From positions 1-32,788 of the forward strand of contig JAICJD010000022.1 in NCBI GenBank assembly GCA_025928645.1: a DNA stretch of 32,788 nucleotides, read 5' to 3'. Origin of the DNA: Gemmatimonadales bacterium. GTDB lineage: Bacteria > Gemmatimonadota > Gemmatimonadetes > Gemmatimonadales > GWC2-71-9. The notes under the pieces were generated by a model. The model made no database searches. It was given only the letters and a program-made list of their open reading frames with translations, and was not told the DNA's origin. Of the stretch, positions 8,952 to 16,963 are shown piece by piece (position 1 is the first letter of the stretch; each line of letters opens with the position of its first letter). The position numbers were made by a program, and so were the translations under genes.

Positions 8952-8981
8952 AATATACCCCGGAGCCGGGATACAAAGCAA
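8952..8981 (-). promoter_or_regulatory. Candidate sigma-70-type promoter for gyrA
   Basis: On the minus strand TTGCTT (8976-8981) and TATATT (8952-8957) are separated by 18 bases. This gives an expected leader of about 45 bases before gyrA. The -10 is close to consensus in an otherwise GC-rich intergenic region. Confidence 0.6.
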
Positions 8982-9025
8982 CGGTCGCGATGCGGTGGAA
9001 GTTGAAATGCGGGAAGGAGTTAGAA

Positions 9026-9070
9026 GGCAAGACTTCATCCCGAGCTCAGCTCGGGATGAAGCAGCTTGCC
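9026..9070. repeat. Palindromic intergenic repeat (REP-like), copy 2
   Basis: A perfect 14-bp inverted repeat CTTCATCCCGAGCT / AGCTCGGGATGAAG (9033-9046 and 9048-9061) around one central base. It is flanked by an outer GGCAAG (9026-9031) / CTTGCC (9065-9070) pair. It lies directly past the stop of the M28 peptidase gene and upstream of gyrA. It shares the CTTCATCCCGAGC end with the large repeat after glgC. Confidence 0.88.
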
Positions 9071-9073
9071 CGC

Positions 9074-10768
9074 TTACTGCTTGCAGGGCGCCTTCGGGTC
9101 CGGCTTCGGCTTGTCCACCACCACCCGGTGGTCCAGATCCGCCACCTTGGTGGCCAGGGTATCCACGTACCGCACCACCCGGGCGTACTTGTCGTAGTCC
9201 AGGTACTCCGCCTCGTCGGTCGGCTGGTGATAGTCGCGGTGGCTGCCCGTACTGAAGAAGACGATCGGGATGCCGTACCGCGCGTAGTTGGCGTGGTCGC
9301 TCCGGCAGTAGTACTGGTCCGGGTGGCCGTTGGCGTCGAACTCGTAGTTGAACTTGAAGCCGAACTTGCCGTCCGCGTTCACCTGCTCCGCCAGGTCTCC
9401 CAGCTCGGTGCTGAGCCGGCGGGAGCCGAGGACCTCGAGGTAGGCCGGCCCGCCCGCCGGAACGTCGCCCGGGCCGCCCCGGGCGATCATGTCGATATTG
9501 ATCTGCGCGACGATCGAGTCCCGCGGCACCGTCGGGTTGTCGGTGAACCACGCGCTGCCCTGGAGTCCGGACTCCTCGCCAGTGTGCCACACAAACAGGG
9601 TCGAGCGGCGGGGCCGCTGTCCCTGGCGCGCCATCGCCTCGGCGATCTCGAGCAGGCCCATCGAGCCGGACCCGTCGTCGTCGGCGCCGTTCACGATCGA
9701 GTCCACTCGGGCGGGGTGCAGCTTGCGCATGCTGTCGACCATCGCCCTGATCCGCGCCGCCTCGGCGGCGGACGGCTCGCGGGGAGTGTCGTTCCCCCCG
9801 CGCGGCCGGATCACGGTGTTGTATGCCCGCAGGCTGTCGTGGTCCACCGGCTTGACGATGCCGATGGCGTCGTCGTGCGCGCCGAGGGCCACGTACTGCC
9901 CCCGAAGGGCGGGATCGGAGCCCGGCAGCACGGCCACGACGTTGGTGGCCGGGAGGTCGGTTCCGCTGAACGCGACCTCGCCGTCGAGCGGCGGGCTCGC
10001 GTCCCCGGGGCGGAGCTGGTCGAGCGGCTTGCCGTAGAGCTTCGTCACGGTGGCTGTCGGAACGAACAGCATTCGGGGCTGCGTCACACCCGGGGGGACG
10101 TCGATCGCCTGCTTGACTTCGACCTTGGGTGAGCGCAGGTAGTCGGCGAACTGCTCCAGGAGCGGGTCGATCTCGGTGACGGCGATGCCGGCGATGAGCC
10201 CGAGCCGGCCCTGAGGGCCCAGGTCGGGCATGCCCAGCGAGGAGCTGCCCGCGGCCGCGGCGCTCCGGAACAGCACCACCTTCCCCTTGAGCGAGTCGCG
10301 CGGGGGAAGCGCGGCGGTGTCCGCGATGCCTCCAACGTAGACCACGGGCGCGCCGGCGATGGGGCGCGCCGGCACCGCGAACGTCGGCTGGTAGGCGAAG
10401 TAGTCCGTGAACGGCGCCAGCGAAGCCGATCCCGCATGGAGGGTGGCCTTGCCGGAATCGAGGGCATAGCTCGTGAGGGGAACCCGCTGGAGAAAGCTGC
10501 CGCCGTCGCCCATCGGCGTGAGGCCCAGGCGGGCCAGCTCCGCCGCAATGTACGCGTTGCCCCGCACGTTCCCTACCGTGCCCGCACGCCGGCCGAGCAT
10601 GGAGTCATCGGCGAAGATGGAGATCCGGGCCTTGAGGTCGGCCGGCGTGATTGCCGGCGTCGTGCCGCCGGACGGGGCGGCCGCCGGCGTGGGAGCGGGG
10701 GGACGAGCGCCGCCGCAGGCGGCGGCGAGGGTTGCCAGCGCGGGGGCGACGAACCGCGTGAGACGCAT
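9074..10768 (-). CDS. M28-family zinc metallopeptidase, lipoprotein
   Basis: Predicted envelope-anchored aminopeptidase-type enzyme of 564 residues. The N-terminus MRLTRFVAPALATLAAACGG is a lipoprotein signal with lipobox LAAAC. A PA-like insert (VYVGGIADTAALP and GKVVLF) precedes the peptidase core. Likely zinc ligands and catalytic residues are in GAHDD (near 297), ADDDGSGS (near 360), the EE of GEESGLQGS (near 398), INIDMIARGG (near 423) and HRDYHQPTDE (near 512), the usual M28 order. I prefer the ATG at 10766-10768 because it starts the lipoprotein signal; an in-frame GTG eleven codons earlier (10801) would place charged residues ahead of it. Substrate cannot be inferred. The 77-residue gene upstream is on the same strand. 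Confidence 0.93.
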   Translation of the reverse strand: MRLTRFVAPALATLAAACGGARPPAPTPAAAPSGGTTPAITPADLKARISIFADDSMLGRRAGTVGNVRGNAYIAAELARLGLTPMGDGGSFLQRVPLTSYALDSGKATLHAGSASLAPFTDYFAYQPTFAVPARPIAGAPVVYVGGIADTAALPPRDSLKGKVVLFRSAAAAGSSSLGMPDLGPQGRLGLIAGIAVTEIDPLLEQFADYLRSPKVEVKQAIDVPPGVTQPRMLFVPTATVTKLYGKPLDQLRPGDASPPLDGEVAFSGTDLPATNVVAVLPGSDPALRGQYVALGAHDDAIGIVKPVDHDSLRAYNTVIRPRGGNDTPREPSAAEAARIRAMVDSMRKLHPARVDSIVNGADDDGSGSMGLLEIAEAMARQGQRPRRSTLFVWHTGEESGLQGSAWFTDNPTVPRDSIVAQINIDMIARGGPGDVPAGGPAYLEVLGSRRLSTELGDLAEQVNADGKFGFKFNYEFDANGHPDQYYCRSDHANYARYGIPIVFFSTGSHRDYHQPTDEAEYLDYDKYARVVRYVDTLATKVADLDHRVVVDKPKPDPKAPCKQ

Positions 10769-10834
10769 GAGGCTCCGCCGGAGTGGAAGGAGGGGGTGCA
10801 CGCCCCCTAACTACCTCCGGCGGGCCGGAAAGTT

Positions 10835-11068
10835 TCAGGCGGCCGCGGCGGACGGCCGGTCGGGCTCGCGCCTCAGGAATACCGTGCCCGCGCCCGGTGC
10901 CAGGACCGGCACGCCTTCCGGCGCCACGACCTGACCAATCGGCCGCTCGTCTTCGAGCAGCACGTAGACCGCCCGCTCCCGCCGCGTGACCTGCACCATG
11001 ACCTGCCATCCTTCCGTTCGGGTGAAGCACTCCGCGATCCCGGCGCGTACCATTGAGACCGCGTTCAT
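10835..11068 (-). CDS. Small conserved-looking protein of unknown function (77 residues)
   Basis: A 77-codon frame with ATG start, GC-rich third positions and balanced composition, so probably a genuine gene. No signal peptide or membrane segment. The middle (VQVTRRERAVYVLLEDERPIG) reads as alternating beta strands, suggesting a small beta-rich fold. It lies upstream of the M28 peptidase on the same strand and diverges from the ECF sigma factor gene. I do not recognise the family. Confidence 0.55.
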   Translation of the reverse strand: MNAVSMVRAGIAECFTRTEGWQVMVQVTRRERAVYVLLEDERPIGQVVAPEGVPVLAPGAGTVFLRREPDRPSAAAA

Positions 11069-11093
11069 GGCGTGTGATGCCCCCGACCCCGCC

Positions 11094-11133
11094 AGGGTTG
11101 CGTGAGCGGATGCCCGCCAAAACGCGCAACCCT
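11094..11133. promoter_or_regulatory. Perfect 9-bp inverted repeat at the sigma factor 5' end
   Basis: AGGGTTGCG (11094-11102) and CGCAACCCT (11125-11133) are exact reverse complements separated by 22 bases, with CTTTCTCCC following on the plus strand. It spans one of the candidate start codons of the sigma factor gene (11110). It could be an operator, a leader hairpin or an attenuator; its presence argues for the later start at 11191. Confidence 0.4.
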
Positions 11134-11724
11134 TTCTCCCGGCCCCGTGTCAGAGGGCCGGACGACCTGGACCCCTTACGCGCGGAGCCCGTGAACGACC
11201 GCGACCTGATCGGCCGAGTGCTGGCGGGCGACGCCCGAGCGGAGCGCGAGATGTACGACGCGCACGTGGACCGCGTCTTTCGTCTGGTCTACCGCATGGT
11301 GGGCGACACCCACCGCGCGCAGGACTACACCCAGGAGGCGTTCATCCGGGGGTTCCGCCGGCTGGCCGACTTCCGCGGCGACAGCGCGCTCTCGACCTGG
11401 CTCTGCGCCATCGCGGTGTCGGTCACGCTGAACGGGCTGAGGAGCATGAAGCGGACTCGCGAGCGGGAAGTCGGGTTGGAAGAGGCGCCCTCGGTCGGCA
11501 CGCGCTCCGTCGAGGCGGACCCCGATCTCAAGACCCGGCTCGCCAGCGCCATCGACGGCCTGCCGGACGGCTATAGGACGGTGTTCGTGATGCACGACGT
11601 CGAGGGGTACACCCACGAGGAGATCGCCTCGACCCTGGGCGTCCAGCCGGGCACCAGCAAGGCCCAGTTGTTCCGCGCCCGGGCCCGGCTGCGCGAGGCG
11701 CTGGCCGATTTCGCGAGGGATTAG
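11110..11724 (+). CDS. ECF-family RNA polymerase sigma factor
   Basis: Group IV sigma factor that redirects RNA polymerase to its own regulon. Region 2 is clear (EREMYDAHVDRVFRLVYRMV, then AQDYTQEAFIRGFRRLADFR and LSTWLCAIAVSVTLN). Region 4 follows with a helix-turn-helix: LPDGYRTVFVMHDVEGYTHE, EIASTLG and GTSKAQLFRARARLREAL. Regions 1 and 3 are absent, as expected for the class. The ATG at 11110 gives 204 residues; GTG at 11191 (with GGAG just upstream) gives 177 and begins exactly at the conserved domain, so it may be the true start. Four bases separate the stop from the next gene, an anti-sigma-like membrane protein. Confidence 0.92.
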   Translation: MPAKTRNPFSRPRVRGPDDLDPLRAEPVNDRDLIGRVLAGDARAEREMYDAHVDRVFRLVYRMVGDTHRAQDYTQEAFIRGFRRLADFRGDSALSTWLCAIAVSVTLNGLRSMKRTREREVGLEEAPSVGTRSVEADPDLKTRLASAIDGLPDGYRTVFVMHDVEGYTHEEIASTLGVQPGTSKAQLFRARARLREALADFARD

Positions 11725-11728
11725 GACC

Positions 11729-12370
11729 ATGGACGACGATCCGCTGGACGAGACGATCCGGGCCGCGGCCCGCGAGTATCATCGGCCGCCCGACCCGCCG
11801 CGCGAGGCCATGTGGCAGGCCGTCGCGCGGGAGCGCCGGCTCGACCGCGCCCGGAGGCCCGCGCCCCGCCGCTGGCTGCCGTGGGCCGGCGCGGCGGCCG
11901 CCGCCGCGCTCGTGGCGATCGGTGTCGGCATCGGGCGGCTGTCCCGAAGCGGCGAGTCGCCGCCGGCGCCGGCGGTCATTGCCGCCGGCCCCTCGACCGC
12001 CGGGCCCAGAGTCAACGAGACCGCGTATCGCCTGGCGACGACCGACCACCTGGAACGGTCCGAGGCCTTCCTGACGCTGTTCCGCGCGTCGGTCAGGACC
12101 GGCAGCCAGGAGCGGCTTGCGTCGGCCACCGCGCGGGAGCTGCTCGCGACCAACCGGCTCCTGCTCGACTCTCCTGCGGCGCAGGGCCGGCGCACGCGCT
12201 TGCTGCTCGAGGACCTGGAGCTGGTCCTCGCTGAGATCGCCCAGCTCCGGCCGGATGCAACCGCCGGCGATCGCGAGCTGATTCGTGAAGGCCTGGAGCG
12301 AGGCGGGATGATGTCCCGACTCCGGACGGCGGTGCCGGCCGGCACCACCCCAACCCGAGGTGACTTGTGA
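11729..12370 (+). CDS. Single-pass membrane protein, probable anti-sigma factor
   Basis: A 213-residue protein with a cytoplasmic N-terminal part of about 50 residues and one membrane helix (about residues 50-67, WAGAAAAAALVAIGVGIG). The outer domain of about 140 residues is mostly helical and charged. Position directly after the ECF sigma gene and the N-in, single-pass layout fit an anti-sigma factor. The canonical zinc anti-sigma motif (H-x3-C-x2-C) is absent, so recognition of the sigma factor would have to differ. The stop TGA overlaps the GTG of the next gene, implying translational coupling. The function is inferred from context. Confidence 0.7.
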   Translation: MDDDPLDETIRAAAREYHRPPDPPREAMWQAVARERRLDRARRPAPRRWLPWAGAAAAAALVAIGVGIGRLSRSGESPPAPAVIAAGPSTAGPRVNETAYRLATTDHLERSEAFLTLFRASVRTGSQERLASATARELLATNRLLLDSPAAQGRRTRLLLEDLELVLAEIAQLRPDATAGDRELIREGLERGGMMSRLRTAVPAGTTPTRGDL

Positions 12371-13890
12371 TCGAACGAACGTCGTTGGGCATGGTGCTGG
12401 CCGGGGCGCTCGCGCTGGGCGGGCTGCCCACCCCGCGAGGCCTGCCGCAAGGGCCTGCCGCGGGCAGCGCCGCTCCGGTCGCGGCCGCGGGCTCGAGCCA
12501 GGGCCCGGTGGGCGAGATCGGCGCCCCCGAGCTGCTGCCGCCCGAGGCCTGGCTCCAGGGCGATCCGGCCGACTCGCTCTACCGCGCTGCCCGGGAAGCG
12601 CTCGACCGGCGCGACTACCGCGCGGCGGCAGAGCTTTTCGCCCAGCTCCCCAACCGCTACCCGCGCTCGGGATACGCCGCCGATGCCTACTACTGGCGCG
12701 CCTTCTCGCTCTACCGTGTCGGAGGCACCACCCAGCTCCGGCTGGCGCTCCGCTCGCTCGATCTCCAGCGCGACCGGTTCCCCAAGGCCGCGACCAAGGG
12801 TGACGCCAAGGCGCTGACCCGCCGGATCCAGGGCGAGCTGGCCCGCCTGGGGGATCCGGTCGCCGCCGCGCAGGTAACCCGCGCCGCCGAGGCCCTGGCG
12901 CAGCAACCCGAGCCGCCGGTGCCGCCCACGCCGCCGGCCATGGGGGTGCCGCCCACCCCGCCGTCGCCCCCCGTCCCGCCAAGCGAGTCCGATGACGACG
13001 ACGAGCGCTGCTCGAACGACGACGACGACACCAAGCTCGCGGCGCTCAACGCCCTGATGCAGATGGACGATGCGCGGGCCCGCCCCATCCTCCAGCGGGT
13101 CCTGGCCCGGCGGGACGCGGGGTCGGTGTGCCTCCGGCGGAAGGCCGTGTTCCTCATCGCGCAGGAGAGCGCGCAGGGAACCGAGGACATCCTTCTGACC
13201 TCCGCCCGGAGCGACCCGGATCCCGAGGTGCGGGAGCAGGCGGTGTTCTGGCTGTCGCAGGTCGGGACCGACAAGGCGGTGGTGGCGCTGGATTCGATTC
13301 TCCGGCAGTCCAAGGACCGCGCCCTGCAGGAGAAGGCCGTGTTCGCCCTCTCGCAGCACGGCAGCACGCGCGCGCTGCAGGCCATCCGCGCCTACGCGGA
13401 GCGGTCCGACGTGCCGTCGGACCTGCGCGAGAAGGCCATTTTCTGGATCGGCCAGTCGGGCGGCAAGGAGAACGAGGCGTTTCTCCGCGGGCTCTATGGA
13501 CGCCTCAAGGAGCCCGAGCTCAAGAACAAGGTGCTGTTCTCGATCTCGCAGGCTGGCGGCGCGGAGAACTCGCGATGGCTGCTCGGCGTGGCCCGCGACG
13601 CCACGCAACCGAAGGAGGTCCGCAAGCAGGCGCTGTTCTGGGCCGGCCAGGCCGACGCGCCGATCGCCGACCTCACCGCGCTCTACGCCTCGATTCCCGA
13701 CCGCGAGATGCGCGAGCAGCTGATCTTCGTGTACTCGCAGAGCGACCAGCCGGCCGCGGCGGACAAGCTGCTCGACATCGCGAAGCACGATACCGATCCG
13801 GAGCTCCGGAAGAAGGCGCTCTTCTGGCTGGGCCAGAGCGACGATCCGCGCGCGGCCAAGGCGCTCCAGGACATCATCGAGCAACCCTGA
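12367..13890 (+). CDS. Exported HEAT-repeat protein with N-terminal TPR-like region
   Basis: A 507-residue protein starting with GTG that overlaps the previous stop (GTGA). A hydrophobic N-terminal segment (SLGMVLAGALALGGL) is a likely signal sequence. Residues about 60-150 contain a TPR-like stretch (ALDRRDYRAAAELFAQLP, then YAADAYYWRAFSLYR) like those of YbgF/BamD-type proteins. A Pro-rich linker and an Asp-rich segment follow (about 180-215). Then come eight very regular HEAT-type repeats about 32 residues apart, each with a core like KALFWLGQS, at about residues 258, 290, 323, 355, 387, 420, 450 and 482. Such solenoids bind proteins. With the sigma and anti-sigma genes it may form an envelope-sensing unit, which is inference. 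Confidence 0.85.
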   Translation: MIERTSLGMVLAGALALGGLPTPRGLPQGPAAGSAAPVAAAGSSQGPVGEIGAPELLPPEAWLQGDPADSLYRAAREALDRRDYRAAAELFAQLPNRYPRSGYAADAYYWRAFSLYRVGGTTQLRLALRSLDLQRDRFPKAATKGDAKALTRRIQGELARLGDPVAAAQVTRAAEALAQQPEPPVPPTPPAMGVPPTPPSPPVPPSESDDDDERCSNDDDDTKLAALNALMQMDDARARPILQRVLARRDAGSVCLRRKAVFLIAQESAQGTEDILLTSARSDPDPEVREQAVFWLSQVGTDKAVVALDSILRQSKDRALQEKAVFALSQHGSTRALQAIRAYAERSDVPSDLREKAIFWIGQSGGKENEAFLRGLYGRLKEPELKNKVLFSISQAGGAENSRWLLGVARDATQPKEVRKQALFWAGQADAPIADLTALYASIPDREMREQLIFVYSQSDQPAAADKLLDIAKHDTDPELRKKALFWLGQSDDPRAAKALQDIIEQP

Positions 13891-13901
13891 GCGAGGCGTC
13901 C

Positions 13902-14654
13902 ATGACCCGGCTTTCACTGCTGCTCGGTCTGCTCGCGCTGCCGTCCGCGCTCGAGGGGCAGACCCTCGCCCGGCGCATCGCGGCCGCCGGCGACGGCACC
14001 CTCCGCCTGAGCTTCGCCGCCCGGCACGGCGTGTGCGGAAGCGGCGAGCACAGCATCACGATCATGAACGACGACGACGAGCGCGGCGAATGGGAGAGCG
14101 ATTGCCGCGCCGGCCCGGTTCGGGTCTCTCTCCGCCTCCAGGGTGGCCGCGTCGCCGAGGCGCACACGTACGTGGGCGGGCACTGGCGCGCGCCCGCGGG
14201 CGGCACCACCGATCTCGGCACGGTGTCGGCGCCCGGGGCAGCCGCCGAGCTCCTCCAGCTCGCCGAGCGGGCCGGCGACGATGCGGAGGACCTGGTGACC
14301 GCGGCGACGCTGGCCGACAGCGCGGTGGTCTGGCCGGCGCTGCTCCGGCTCGCCCGGCGGGAGGATGTCGCGCTCGAGACCCGGAAGCAGGCGGTGTTCT
14401 GGCTGGGTCAGGCCGCCGGCGAAGCGGCCGCCCGCGGCCTCGACTCGCTTACCGAGGACGAGCATGGCGAGCTCGAGGTGCGGAAGCAGGCCGTGTTCGC
14501 GCTGTCGCAGCGGCCGGCCAACGAGGGCGTGCCCGCGCTCATCCGCGTCGCCCGGACCAGCCCGAGCGGCGAGCTCCGGAAGACCGCCCTCTTCTGGCTG
14601 GGCCAGAGCGAGGACCCGCGCGCGCTGGCGCTGTTCGAAGAGATCCTGCGCTAG
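13902..14654 (+). CDS. Exported HEAT-repeat protein, short relative of the preceding gene
   Basis: A 250-residue protein beginning MTRLSLLLGLLALPSALEGQ, a signal peptide. The N-terminal half (about 25-130) is a probable beta-rich domain with an acidic NDDDERGEWESDC segment and two further cysteines. The C-terminal half has three HEAT-type repeats with the same FWLGQ-type core as its neighbour, at about residues 162, 195 and 227 (KQAVFWLGQ, KQAVFALSQ, KTALFWLGQ). ATG at 13902 is 11 bases after the previous stop. The shared repeat sequence points to duplication or co-function within the sigma factor cassette. Confidence 0.85.
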   Translation: MTRLSLLLGLLALPSALEGQTLARRIAAAGDGTLRLSFAARHGVCGSGEHSITIMNDDDERGEWESDCRAGPVRVSLRLQGGRVAEAHTYVGGHWRAPAGGTTDLGTVSAPGAAAELLQLAERAGDDAEDLVTAATLADSAVVWPALLRLARREDVALETRKQAVFWLGQAAGEAAARGLDSLTEDEHGELEVRKQAVFALSQRPANEGVPALIRVARTSPSGELRKTALFWLGQSEDPRALALFEEILR

Positions 14655-14667
14655 GCGGGCGACCGCC
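14654..14667 (+). terminator. Small GCGA-tetraloop hairpin after the HEAT cassette
   Basis: GGCGG (14654-14658) and CCGCC (14663-14667) enclose a GCGA loop of the stable GNRA type, right at the stop codon. No U-tract follows, so it may only attenuate or mark the 3' end. Confidence 0.3.
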
Positions 14668-14671
14668 CCAT

Positions 14672-14677
14672 TACATT
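14672..14677 (+). promoter_or_regulatory. Candidate -10 box for a leaderless transcript
   Basis: TACATT ends six bases before the ATG of the lipoprotein gene at 14684. With usual promoter geometry transcription would begin at or next to the A of the ATG. No convincing -35 and no ribosome binding site are present. Confidence 0.35.
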
Positions 14678-14683
14678 CCGCGC

Positions 14684-15769
14684 ATGCGGGCTCCCCCCCA
14701 TGCCCTTCTCGCTACCGCACTGCTGCTCGCGGCATGCGGCGAGAAGCCCGCGCCGGCCCCCGTCGTGACCCTGAGTCCGGCGCGGGATACCATCCCCACC
14801 CAGTTCACCGACGTCACTACCGGCGCCTGGCTCGGCGGCTCGAGTTGGGCGGTGTTGGCGCCGCCGGACGAGCGCGTGGGGCTGGCGGACGCCGGGACCG
14901 GAAAGCTCCGGGAGCTCGCCGCCGGCAGAACCGCGAAGGAGCTCAGGAACCCCTCCACGCTGTTCCGGGCCGGCGACACGCTCTACGTCGGTGACTGGGG
15001 ACTCCGGCGGGTCTCGAAGTGGACGCTCGACGGGCGGTTCGCCGGCGCGGTGCCCACGACCGATGCCGTGCGCGGCGCGCTGCCGACCGCGCGGGACGCG
15101 GAGGCCCGCTACTACCTCGAGCTTCGTCCCCGTCCCGGCCCCGACGGCAGCGGCAACCGCGACTCGGCCGCCGTACTCCGCGCCGGGCCCGCGCTCGAGC
15201 GAGCCGACACCGCGGCGCGGCTCGCACCGTTCGACATCGCCAAGGTGACGAGCGACGCGGGCGAGCGGTTCGAGCGGCGGGTGTTCAGCGGCGCGGACGT
15301 CTGGGGCGTGCTCCCCGACGGCTCACTCTGGGTCGGGCGGGTGTACGACAACCGCGTGGACTGGCGCGATCCCGCCGGCGCCTGGCACCGGGGCGACCCG
15401 CTGCCCGACCGCGTGCTCGAGGTCACCCGGTACGATCGGGAGCTCTTCGTGCGCAGGTTTCCGCCCGAGCTCCGGAGCACCGCCGAACAGCTGCCGTTCG
15501 CGCCGGTGAAGCCGCCCTTCGAGGACGGCCTCACCAGCCCCACGGGCGACGCCTGGCTCGAGAAGAGCCGCGCCCCGGTCGACTCGAGCCGCCGGTACCA
15601 TGTGGTGGATCGCCGGGGCAAGCTGCGCGAAGAGGTCCGCGTGCCCGGCCAGGGCCGCATCGTCGCGCTGAGCCCCGGCGCCGCCCTGGTGGCCGAGCCG
15701 TCCCGCGACGGCATTCGGCTCCTCGTTTTCGATGTGCCTGCCGCCCCGGCGCCCGCCGACAAGCGGTAA
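14684..15769 (+). CDS. Lipoprotein, beta-propeller-like, unknown function (paralog 1)
   Basis: A 361-residue predicted lipoprotein: a short basic start, hydrophobic stretch and lipobox LAAC at about residues 15-18. The mature part has repeated beta-hairpin units such as LYVGDWGLRRVSKW and WGVLPDGSLWVGRVYDNRVDWRDP, suggesting a six-bladed (NHL-like) propeller. The segment NRVDWRDP recurs almost unchanged in the next gene (16498-16521), so the two are tandem paralogs. The ATG follows a TACATT box by six bases with no ribosome binding site. It lies after the HEAT cassette but has its own apparent promoter. Ligand unknown. Confidence 0.8.
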   Translation: MRAPPHALLATALLLAACGEKPAPAPVVTLSPARDTIPTQFTDVTTGAWLGGSSWAVLAPPDERVGLADAGTGKLRELAAGRTAKELRNPSTLFRAGDTLYVGDWGLRRVSKWTLDGRFAGAVPTTDAVRGALPTARDAEARYYLELRPRPGPDGSGNRDSAAVLRAGPALERADTAARLAPFDIAKVTSDAGERFERRVFSGADVWGVLPDGSLWVGRVYDNRVDWRDPAGAWHRGDPLPDRVLEVTRYDRELFVRRFPPELRSTAEQLPFAPVKPPFEDGLTSPTGDAWLEKSRAPVDSSRRYHVVDRRGKLREEVRVPGQGRIVALSPGAALVAEPSRDGIRLLVFDVPAAPAPADKR

Positions 15770-15805
15770 CGGTTCTACGTTCACCCGCATCAGGAGCATT
15801 CCCGC

Positions 15806-16912
15806 ATGAAGCCGGCTCTGGCCCTCTGTCTCCTCGCGCCGTTCGCCCTCGGCTGCCGCCGCGCCGCGGGCGAGGCCAACGGCCTCACGCTCGAGCAGCT
15901 GCTGCCGGCGAAGTTCGGCGCGCTCAGCAACGTGGTCGAGCTCGGGGACGGCCGCGTGGCCTTCGCGGATACCAAGGCCAAGCTCTTCTTCACGGCCGAT
16001 CTCAAGACGGGACGGGTGGACACGCTCGGCACCCGGGTCGACTCGCTGATCTCCAACGCGCCGCCCGAGCAGTACAAGTTCCCCGGCTGGGTGGCGCACC
16101 TCGGCCGGGACACGATCGCGCTGGTGGATTTCAGCGGGATCCGCACCACCCTGTGGAGCGAGAGTGGCAGGCCGCTCGGCGTGCTTCCGGTAGCCGAGGT
16201 GGCCGGCAAGACACCCGTGCTGGTGTACGACACGGTAGGCTACGGATACAAGGTGGACTACCAGTCGATCCTGGGAGGTGCGGAACCCGGACACACGGTG
16301 CGGCCGGACAGCGTGGCGGTGCTCCGCATCGCGCTCAAGACCGGCCGAGTGGATACCGTGGCCAACCTCGCCTCGCCCGAGTACGGCCAGGCCATGTTCG
16401 GAGAGCAGTACCAGCAGGCGGCCAAGGTATTTGCCCCGAACGACTTCTTCGGCGTGTTGCCCAACGGCACCGCGTGGCTCGCGCGGGGGCACGAGAATCG
16501 GGTCGACTGGCGCGACCCGGATGGAGGTTGGACCGCCGGCAAGGGCCACGAGTACGCAAAGCAGCCGGTCACTCAGGCCGACCGCGACCGCGTCCTGGCG
16601 CAGGTGCGCGAGCGCGGGAAGCAGTTCGGCATGCCGCAGAACCTGCCCATCCAGTATCCCTTCGCCGACACCAAAGCACCGTTCGACTTCGCCCTGGGCC
16701 GCCCGAACGGCGAGGTGTGGCTCCAGCGTCCGCGAGCCGAGGAAAGCGCTCCGCTCACCTACGACGTGTTCGACCGCCGTGGCGCCTGGGTCCGTGCGGT
16801 TCCCTTCCCGAAGGGCGTCTCGCTCGCCGGCTTCGGCGCGAACGGCGCGATCTACGGGTCGATCAAGCTGGAGGACGGGGCACGGACGGTGGGGAGGTAC
16901 GTGCTCAAGTAG
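15806..16912 (+). CDS. Lipoprotein, beta-propeller-like, unknown function (paralog 2)
   Basis: A 368-residue predicted lipoprotein beginning MKPALALCLLAPFALGCRR, lipobox LGC at about residues 15-17. Blade-like motifs include GVLPNGTAWLARGHENRVDWRDP and GRPNGEVWLQRP, matching the layout of the preceding gene. A CAGGAG ribosome binding site lies about nine bases before the ATG. The gene follows its paralog by 36 bases. A half copy of the palindromic repeat starts four bases past its stop. Confidence 0.8.
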   Translation: MKPALALCLLAPFALGCRRAAGEANGLTLEQLLPAKFGALSNVVELGDGRVAFADTKAKLFFTADLKTGRVDTLGTRVDSLISNAPPEQYKFPGWVAHLGRDTIALVDFSGIRTTLWSESGRPLGVLPVAEVAGKTPVLVYDTVGYGYKVDYQSILGGAEPGHTVRPDSVAVLRIALKTGRVDTVANLASPEYGQAMFGEQYQQAAKVFAPNDFFGVLPNGTAWLARGHENRVDWRDPDGGWTAGKGHEYAKQPVTQADRDRVLAQVRERGKQFGMPQNLPIQYPFADTKAPFDFALGRPNGEVWLQRPRAEESAPLTYDVFDRRGAWVRAVPFPKGVSLAGFGANGAIYGSIKLEDGARTVGRYVLK

Positions 16913-16915
16913 CCC

Positions 16916-16928
16916 GCTCGGGATGAAG
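16916..16928. repeat. Solitary half-site of the palindromic repeat
   Basis: GCTCGGGATGAAG matches the outer end of the repeat arms at 9050-9061 and 30127-30139. It sits between two convergent genes. No opposing arm is seen nearby, so it is a degenerate or half copy. Confidence 0.6.
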
Positions 16929-16963
16929 CCGCCCTGCCTGCTCCTCCGACCGCCGCCCGCCGC

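Noticed and set aside
6356-10132. Very long open frame (over 1,200 codons) on the plus strand opposite gyrA and the M28 peptidase gene
   Set aside because: It is antisense to two unmistakable genes, its translation is rich in His/Arg/Val/Leu low-complexity, and such frames arise from high-GC third positions.
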